Notes under the pieces: model-generated
The model's database searches: none
What the model saw: the letters and a program-made list of their open reading frames with translations, nothing else
Told to the model about the DNA's origin: nothing
NCBI RefSeq assembly: GCF_001613085.1
Contig: NZ_BDBR01000015.1
Span: 104,057-168,056 of the forward strand
DNA length: 64,000 bases
Direction: 5' to 3'
DNA from: Nocardia salmonicida NBRC 13393
GTDB taxonomy: Bacteria > Actinomycetota > Actinomycetes > Mycobacteriales > Mycobacteriaceae
Shown: one piece after another, positions 59,559-64,000 of the stretch
How the letters are laid out: the number at the start of each line of letters is the position of its first letter
Position numbering within the stretch: the first letter of the stretch is position 1
Program-made: the position numbers and the translations under genes

Positions 59559-60182
59559 TCAGGGGCGTTCGGCGTCTTCGCCGGTGAGATGTTCGGCGAT
59601 CTCGGCCTCGGACAGGTGGCGCAGGAGTAGTCGAATCTGCGCGGTGAGGCCGTCGTTGTTGGCCTGCGATGGTTCGAGGCTGGCGGTGTCATGGACGAGG
59701 TCGTAGAGGTCGTCGGAATCCACCCCGTGGCGCTCGGCGAGCGCGGCAAGCCGGCCCACGGTCTCCTCGGCGCCGTCGTCGACACTCGTACTGGCAGCCG
59801 GAGCGAGGGACGTGTCATCTCCCCTGGTAGAGGGAGGATTCGAGGGTTTCTGAGGGGTGAGTAGTTCGCGGTGGGTGATCGCGGCGGCCGTCGCGGCGTG
59901 GTGCATGGGCGCGGTGACGGCGTGCCCGTGGGCGTGCGGCCGCGCTTGGCCCGGCGCGATCTCGGCGGTGATCGCGACTCGTTCGGCGAAGGTCTCCTCG
60001 CCGAACTCGCTCGTCGCGAGGTACGCGTACAGCCGCAGCAGCGCGCCGTGCTCATCGCGGACCCATTCTGCGGTGTCGCCGGGCGCGGGAACCTCGGCTA
60101 CCGGGGTCCAGATGTCACCGGTGAGCTCGGTCAAGGCCGCGGCATAGCCGGCGATCCAGGTCGGGGAAAGAAGTGAAGGCAT
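59559..60182 (-). CDS. 207-residue two-part unknown protein with an internal repeat copy
   Basis: ATG 60182, AGGAGCACCGCG upstream. Part 1 (residues 1-105: WIAGYAAALTELTGDIWTPVAEV...AYLATSEFGEETFAERVAI) and part 2 (about 130-207: VGRLAALAERHGVDSDDLYDLVHDTASLEPSQ) are separate domains; the linker SNPPSTRGDDTSLAPAAST is the dispersed repeat in translation. This looks like a fusion of two small genes at the repeat. Confidence 0.72.
   Translation of the reverse strand: MPSLLSPTWIAGYAAALTELTGDIWTPVAEVPAPGDTAEWVRDEHGALLRLYAYLATSEFGEETFAERVAITAEIAPGQARPHAHGHAVTAPMHHAATAAAITHRELLTPQKPSNPPSTRGDDTSLAPAASTSVDDGAEETVGRLAALAERHGVDSDDLYDLVHDTASLEPSQANNDGLTAQIRLLLRHLSEAEIAEHLTGEDAERP
59805..59842 (-). repeat. 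dispersed D-T-S-P repeat, copy 5
   Basis: Minus-strand reading: AATCCTCCCTCTACCAGGGG then AGATGACACGTCCCTCG. Matches copy 6 over a longer stretch including AACC(C/T)CC and TCTACCAG; lies in the linker of the two-part protein. Confidence 0.8.
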
Positions 60183-60199
60183 CGCGGTGCTCCTATCGG

Positions 60200-60238
60200 G
60201 GTGGGACGTGTCATTTGCACTGGTAGAAGGCGGGTTTC
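60200..60238 (-). repeat. dispersed D-T-S-P repeat, copy 6
   Basis: Minus-strand reading: AACCCGCCTTCTACCAGTGC then AAATGACACGTCCCACC. Positioned just before the ribosome binding site of the gene starting at 60182 and after the preceding stop at 60257; reads in frame with that gene as ANDTSHPD. Confidence 0.8.
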
Positions 60239-60256
60239 GCGCAGCGCGCGCTGAGA

Positions 60257-60913
60257 TCAACTCGGCGGCGACGGCGGTGAGGTCTCGCCGTGGAAGAAGC
60301 AGTTCGCGCCGGTGATCAGTCGCTCGGCCTCGGCCACGGTGAGCGCGCGGTGGTTTTCCAGGTATCCGCGTGCGGAGGCCGAGCGCAGCCGGTAGCGGCC
60401 CGGCGAGGTGTTGTGCCAGTCCAGGTACAGGGCGGTCTGGACGTCGCAGTCGTGCGGGTACCACAGCACGGTGAGTGAGACCGAGGGGTTGCCGTCGTAG
60501 TGGTCGCAGCGGTGACCGACCATGTAGGACCGGCGGTGGTGGTTGGCGAGCTCGATCAGCTTGGCCATGGCCCGCGGCGCGACGAACGATTCCACGGCTC
60601 CCGGTGCGTCCGCAGGCGTTGCGCGAGCCCTGTTCGGGGTGGTGATCAGTTCGAAGGTGCTGTCGTCGGAGGCGGGGATGATGGTGCCGCCGGTGAGGCG
60701 CACGGCCCACCACGGAGTCAGATCCGGCGCGAGTTCGGCGGTCACCCGTGCGATCTCCACGCGCCCGGCTAAGCCGATCTCGTGGGCGATCACGTCGCCG
60801 GGGCGCAGATCCCGGATCCCGACCACCCGACCGAGGACGGTGGGGGACGTGTCGTTTTCGCTGGTCACAGGGTCGATTTCGGTGGGCTGGATGTTGGTGA
60901 GGGTGTCGGTCAT
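60257..60913 (-). CDS. 218-residue unknown protein
   Basis: ATG 60913, overlapping the preceding stop by ATGA. N-terminus MTDTLTNIQPTEIDPVTSEN then DTSPTVLG is a repeat copy. IRDLRPGDVIAHEIGLAGRVEIARVTAEL is a beta-type domain, shared in part with the 45.8-kb gene. GHRCDHYDGNPSVSLTVLWYPHDCDVQTALYLDWH follows. Probably soluble; function unknown. Confidence 0.72.
   Translation of the reverse strand: MTDTLTNIQPTEIDPVTSENDTSPTVLGRVVGIRDLRPGDVIAHEIGLAGRVEIARVTAELAPDLTPWWAVRLTGGTIIPASDDSTFELITTPNRARATPADAPGAVESFVAPRAMAKLIELANHHRRSYMVGHRCDHYDGNPSVSLTVLWYPHDCDVQTALYLDWHNTSPGRYRLRSASARGYLENHRALTVAEAERLITGANCFFHGETSPPSPPS
60840..60868 (-). repeat. dispersed D-T-S-P repeat, copy 7
   Basis: Minus-strand reading: GTGACCAGCGAAAAC then GACACGTCCCCCACC, codons 16-25 of the gene starting at 60913. 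Confidence 0.85.
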
Positions 60914-61518
60914 GGCCGGTCTCCTTCGGTGTCGGAGGGTTGGTTGGGCTGGTCGACGTCGTGGTCGCGGTACCAGGTCAGGAAGTCGACGCCGTGGTCC
61001 TGGGCGAGGTCGACCGTCAGGGTCTGCTCGTAGAGGTCGACGGCGATCCCCTCGGGGGCCTGCGGGCCGGTGTGGCCCTGGGCGATCAGCCAGTCGGCGA
61101 GCAACGCCAGCACCGTTCCGGAGGCGACCAGGCCGGGCGCGGTGAGAGTCAACGTCAGCTCCGTGCTGTGTTGCGCGCCGAAAGTGACCTCGGTGCCCGG
61201 TGCGGCGGCAGTGAGCCGGTCGACGAGGGCTTGGTAGTCGGGCAGTGCGGCGGCCACGGCACGCAGGTTCGCCAGGGTGGCGGCTTGGTCAGCGAGGTGG
61301 CGGCGCAGCAGGCCCTTCGCGTGGTCACGGATCGCGGCGTCGGGGATGTACCGGATCGCGCGCACCGTGCGCTCTTTCGGAATCTGGGCGCTGATGTAGC
61401 CGGAGATCCGCTGGTGGTCGAACTCGTCGCGAATGGTGACGGAGGTGAGGTTGAGGACCGGTTCGAGGTGCACGGTCCAGCCTTCGGGTAGGCCGGTCCG
61501 GGAGTCGACAGCGATCAT
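60910..61518 (-). CDS. 202-residue unknown protein
   Basis: ATG 61518, overlapping the stop of the upstream gene (ATGA), with GAGGAGGGCCTC before it. WTVHLEPVLNLTSVTIRDEFDHQRISGYISAQIP and IRYIPDAAIRDHAKGLLRRHLADQAATL, then a beta-rich C-terminus with QTLTVDLAQDHGVDFLTWY. No family. Same operon as neighbours. Confidence 0.75.
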   Translation of the reverse strand: MIAVDSRTGLPEGWTVHLEPVLNLTSVTIRDEFDHQRISGYISAQIPKERTVRAIRYIPDAAIRDHAKGLLRRHLADQAATLANLRAVAAALPDYQALVDRLTAAAPGTEVTFGAQHSTELTLTLTAPGLVASGTVLALLADWLIAQGHTGPQAPEGIAVDLYEQTLTVDLAQDHGVDFLTWYRDHDVDQPNQPSDTEGDRP

Positions 61519-62591
61519 GAGGCCCTCCTCGGGGTGGCGATCTGGGTCAAGTTCAGCAAGAAGGGGCCGTGCCCGTTGTCGGTGACGAGTCCGGCCAGGC
61601 GCGGGTTCAGATTCCAGGTCCACGGGAAGATCTCGGTCATGGCGTCTTTGGCGATATCGCCGTCGAGGACAGAGCCGGTCGCGTCACGCAGCGCTTTCGC
61701 GATCAGGCCGCCTTGATCCCAGTCGAGTTCGAGGGTGTGCGCGGCGGGCACCGTGTTGGTCAGGTACTCGGCGATCCGTTGCAGCGACAAGGTGTTGATC
61801 CGTGCGTCGTCTCGCTTGGGTGCGGCGATGGCTTCTGCGAGTTGCTGGTCGAGGCGCTCGGCGCGCGACGGGGCCGCCGTCCCGCGCGGGGTGGGGGACG
61901 TGTCATCGGACCTGTTCAGGCGGTTTTCTCGGGCGAGGCTGTGGCGGCCGTCGCCCCCGGCGATGTCGATGGCGTCGGTGTCGATTCCACCGATCCAGCT
62001 GGCTGGGCTGCCGGGGTGGGCGGGTGCGTGGTCTGGGGTGTCGGTGAGCCAGTCCGAGAGGTCGCCGTCGAGGTAGTAGAGCTGGCCGTGCGGGCTCAGG
62101 ATGCGGAAGTCGGAGTCGCCGCCGAAGCCGAAATTGTCGACGTAATTCCACAGGCACACGACGGCCAGGCCGGAAGCAGCGCTGATCTGGCCGAGCACCG
62201 AGGTGATCTGGTCGCTGTCGTAGCCGTCGACCAACCGTGACCGCAGCTCGGCCGGGGCACTGCACGTCGTGGGCGCGCTGGCGATGTCGAGCCACCGCGC
62301 CACTGCCGAGAGGTCGCCGAAGATGTGGCGGTCGCGGCCCTCGGCCTGCTCGAGGTAGTCGCGGCGCTCGTCGTTCCAGTTGTAGGAGAGGACGCTCCGG
62401 AGCGCGTTGGCGACGGTCGTGTCCGGGACTTTGCGCTGATAACTCGCGAGAAGGCCCTCGGCTTCGCGGGCGAGCTCGACGGCGGCGGCGTGTTCGTCGT
62501 CGCCTAAGCCGTCTGTGCAGGCGCGCTCGAAGTCGGTGAGAGCCTGTTCCATGTCGGCGATTTCGGTGGTCTGGGTGGGGTGATTGCTCAT
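61515..62591 (-). CDS. 358-residue two-part unknown protein
   Basis: ATG 62591, CAGGAG upstream. Part 1 (residues 1-220) begins MSNHPTQTTEIADMEQALTDFE and contains GLAVVCLWNYVDNFGFGGDSDFRILSPHGQLYYLDGDLSDWL. Part 2 (about 240-358: AERLDQQLAEAIAAPKRDDARINTLSLQRIAEYLTNT...WNLNPRLAGLVTDNG) is a second domain. The join (NRLNRSDDTSPTPRG) is a copy of the dispersed repeat. A fusion at the repeat is the simplest reading. Confidence 0.75.
   Translation of the reverse strand: MSNHPTQTTEIADMEQALTDFERACTDGLGDDEHAAAVELAREAEGLLASYQRKVPDTTVANALRSVLSYNWNDERRDYLEQAEGRDRHIFGDLSAVARWLDIASAPTTCSAPAELRSRLVDGYDSDQITSVLGQISAASGLAVVCLWNYVDNFGFGGDSDFRILSPHGQLYYLDGDLSDWLTDTPDHAPAHPGSPASWIGGIDTDAIDIAGGDGRHSLARENRLNRSDDTSPTPRGTAAPSRAERLDQQLAEAIAAPKRDDARINTLSLQRIAEYLTNTVPAAHTLELDWDQGGLIAKALRDATGSVLDGDIAKDAMTEIFPWTWNLNPRLAGLVTDNGHGPFLLNLTQIATPRRAS
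61887..61925 (-). repeat. dispersed D-T-S-P repeat, copy 8
   Basis: Minus-strand reading: AACCGCCTGAACAGGTCCG then ATGACACGTCCCCCACC, in the linker of the 358-residue protein. Confidence 0.85.
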
Positions 62592-62761
62592 AGCTGTCTC
62601 CTGAGCTGTGTTGGGATTGGCTGCTCGTGCCGCATGGGCTGGTGAGATGCCGTCGCACCTCGCGACGGGTGGCCGCATGTATCTCGGGTTATGAGGGGTG
62701 TGCTCGCCGCCGACGAAAGTCAGCGAGGTCGATGTGTTCGCCGGTAGGTCTTGTTGCCAGC

Positions 62762-62805
62762 GCTGTGCCCGTGATCGGAATCGAACCGACCGGAAACCGT
62801 TCGGG
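62762..62805 (-). other. tRNA 3'-end-like fragment
   Basis: The minus strand reads GTCGG-TTCGATT-CCGAT, a perfect-looking T-arm with one G-T pair, followed by CACGGGC-A, like an acceptor strand. No matching D-arm or anticodon arm lies upstream, and the CCA/acceptor partner is not found at the right distance. It may be an attachment-site remnant of an integrated element. Confidence 0.4.
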
Positions 62806-63111
62806 CTATGAAAGGGTCACGGTCTCTCTGCCGATGATTACTGCATTCGGGTGCGTGGAACCGTTCGTCTTCGTGTCGCTGTAGACCGCAAGGTTTACGC
62901 GTTCGTTTGGTTCGTACCAGCGGTTTTCCGTGTGCTCTCGATTGATTTCGTCCTGTTGGAGGTTGTCGGAGCGGGGCGTATAGACAGTCAAAACAAGTAA
63001 GCCTTGGCGGTTGGTGGTTATTTCGACAATGTCTTTTCCGTCATTGGTGGACATTCCTTCCGCCACGTCACTAGCTGGAAGGGAGTAATAGATCTGCTCG
63101 TACGTTGTCAC
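62806..63111 (-). CDS. 101-residue unknown protein, AT-richer
   Basis: GTG 63111 with GAGGACCCG upstream. MTTYEQIYYSLPASDVAEGMSTNDGKDIVEITTNRQGLLVLTVYTPRSDN, then ENRWYEPNERVNLAVYSDTKTNGST. Codon use is less GC-extreme than upstream genes. Ends in the tRNA-like fragment. Family unknown. Confidence 0.7.
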   Translation of the reverse strand: MTTYEQIYYSLPASDVAEGMSTNDGKDIVEITTNRQGLLVLTVYTPRSDNLQQDEINREHTENRWYEPNERVNLAVYSDTKTNGSTHPNAVIIGRETVTLS

Positions 63112-63131
63112 CGGGTCCTCATTTCTTCGGG

Positions 63132-63329
63132 TTAGAGGTCAAGTTCTATGGCGTCGCGGTTGAATTCGGTGTCTTCGGCCTCGAAACCGAAGCGGTCTAC
63201 TTCTACGAATCCGCCGAGTTCGGATACCTCGTTGGTTAGGTTGTAGTCATCGAGTTCGAAATCGTCGGGTACGTTAACTTCGACCTCGAATTGCACTGAT
63301 TCTTCCCATCGGAGCGTGATGGTCTTCAT
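63132..63329 (-). CDS. 65-residue acidic protein
   Basis: ATG 63329, AAGGACAC upstream. MKTITLRWEESVQFEVEVNVPDDFELDDYNL and FGFEAEDTEFNRDAIELDL: 18 Asp/Glu in 65 residues. Could be a DNA-mimic (antirestriction-like) or phage-type protein. 20 bp before the next gene. Confidence 0.65.
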   Translation of the reverse strand: MKTITLRWEESVQFEVEVNVPDDFELDDYNLTNEVSELGGFVEVDRFGFEAEDTEFNRDAIELDL

Positions 63330-63377
63330 TGCGCGAAGTGTCCTTATCCTTTGTGCCTGGCTAGATTCGGAAACGGG

Positions 63378-63818
63378 CTACCGGTCGAGCGGCGCGGTGA
63401 TGGTGAAGACTGGCTCGCCTTCGTCTCCGGGGCCGATCTCGATGGCGAGCTCGGTAAGGGTGGGTTCTGTGGCATCGGTATCGGCAATGCGCAGCACGGT
63501 GAAGGTGATTCGGTCTATGTCGCGGTGAGCGGGTGTGCGGCGCTGCCGTAGTGAGATCCGGATGGCGCGCATGGCGTTCATCAGGACGTCCCATGCTCGG
63601 CCGGTTTCGTCCTGCGCGCCTGAGTCGTGCGGCCACGCGACGGCGTCAGCCCAAGCGTGCGCGGCGATGTGCACGGGCTTGAGAAATCCGGCCTCTCTGG
63701 CGAGGTCGCTGAGATCGTGGAGCGTGCCATCGGCGAGGGCATCAGCGCGGGTGTAGGAGGAGATCACGGGGCCGAAGATGTCGGTGAGGCTGACGGCTTG
63801 GTTGTTTTGGTCTCTCAT
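63378..63818 (-). CDS. DUF6573-like plasmid/phage protein
   Basis: 146 residues from ATG 63818 (longer starts possible). VSLTDIFGPVISSYTRADALADGTLHDLSDLAREAGFLKPVHIAAHAWADAV, then DETGRAWDVLMNAMRAI, ITFTVLRIA and IEIGPGDEGEPVFTIT follow the pattern of DUF6573 (from memory), frequent on plasmids and phages. First gene of the leftward run; function unknown. Confidence 0.82.
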   Translation of the reverse strand: MRDQNNQAVSLTDIFGPVISSYTRADALADGTLHDLSDLAREAGFLKPVHIAAHAWADAVAWPHDSGAQDETGRAWDVLMNAMRAIRISLRQRRTPAHRDIDRITFTVLRIADTDATEPTLTELAIEIGPGDEGEPVFTITAPLDR

Positions 63819-63921
63819 ACCAATGACTATACCGCCAATAGGCGATAAGGTTAGAACGGAGTTAGTAACAATTAGATAACGCACGGATGGGATTGGTTGC
63901 TGGTCACCGGTGTATGTGTGC

Positions 63922-63978
63922 TGTTGTACAACAACGGATTTGGCGTGTTGCTGTTTGAATTCTGTTGTAGAACAACGG
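63922..63978. promoter_or_regulatory. repeated TTGTACAA-type palindromes
   Basis: TGTTGTACAACA (63922-63933, perfect) and TGTTGTAGAACA (63963-63974, one mismatch), each followed by ACGGNNTTGG(C/G)GTG, 41 bp apart in AT-rich DNA upstream of the leftward operon. A likely operator pair or part of an origin/transfer region extending beyond the window. Confidence 0.65.
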
Positions 63979-64000
63979 TATTGGGTGTGATTGTGTTGTT

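Noticed and set aside
62762..62850. Functional tRNA gene on the minus strand
   Set aside because: Only the T-arm and an acceptor-like strand can be drawn; D-arm, anticodon arm and the matching 5' acceptor strand are missing.
63378..64000. CRISPR-like array at the AT-rich end
   Set aside because: Only two repeat units, palindromic cores and no regular spacers; better explained as operator sites.

Overview
The window is high-GC DNA with short intergenic gaps, many GTG and TTG starts, strong AAGGAGG-type ribosome binding sites and frequent ATGA/GTGA gene overlaps. This fits a mycolic-acid actinomycete, most likely Nocardia or a close relative (inference from codon style and protein families). 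It looks like accessory DNA such as a plasmid, an integrated element or a genomic island. There are no rRNA genes, no intact tRNA genes and no ordinary housekeeping blocks. Instead there are an IS21-family element, a parDE module, a HerA/FtsK-like ATPase, DpdA-like and PP-loop plasmid/phage-type proteins, many small unrecognised genes, and several decayed genes.

Layout. 1-13.7 kb: a partial unknown gene (minus strand), a Cys/His-repeat protein, two P-loop kinases, an endonuclease VII-like protein, a WbbL-like glycosyltransferase, a pyrophosphatase-like protein, a large HTH protein, a methyltransferase, GNAT and VOC proteins, and a frameshifted MurG-like glycosyltransferase. A remnant of that MurG gene lies at 5.2 kb. 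14-20 kb: small HTH, membrane and zinc-ribbon proteins, a GrpB-fold protein, a second glycosyltransferase and a decayed paralogue of the 3.7 kb gene. 20-24 kb: a probable element-maintenance block with an ATPase carrying duplicated C-terminal winged helices and a HTH protein with an overlapping palindromic operator. 24.4-33.5 kb: the most coherent metabolic region. A HIT protein, a type-1 orotidine 5'-phosphate decarboxylase and a GntR/UTRA regulator face a tightly overlapped seven-gene operon: NAD-sugar epimerase, HprK-like kinase, GT2, APH-like kinase, two GT4s and a histidine phosphatase. 34-46 kb: plasmid-type genes, ParDE, a TOPRIM protein, a DEDDh exonuclease, a NUDIX hydrolase, a DpdA/TGT-like protein and remnants of a DegT aminotransferase and a PP-loop protein. 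46.6-57.2 kb: HAD phosphatase, complete IS21 element with a 5-bp target duplication, an SDR, a GNAT and a divergently organised locus made of a TPR-type regulator and an operon of PLP aminotransferase, PhyH-type dioxygenase and NADAR protein. 57.4-64 kb: a leftward run of plasmid-type genes ending in AT-richer DNA with repeated palindromes.

The strongest candidates for something undescribed are: (1) a dispersed repeat of roughly 28-36 bp, present at least eight times, always in the same orientation and, in real genes, always in the same reading phase (translated D-T-S-P or D-M-S-P), sitting at gene 5' ends or domain linkers; (2) the epimerase/kinase/glycosyltransferase/phosphatase operon with its own pyrF and GntR gene; and (3) the aminotransferase/dioxygenase/NADAR operon with paired 15-bp operator-like sites beside its regulator. 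Several other palindromes in front of regulators or operons are also recorded. Functions are assigned from motifs read by eye; no database search was possible.
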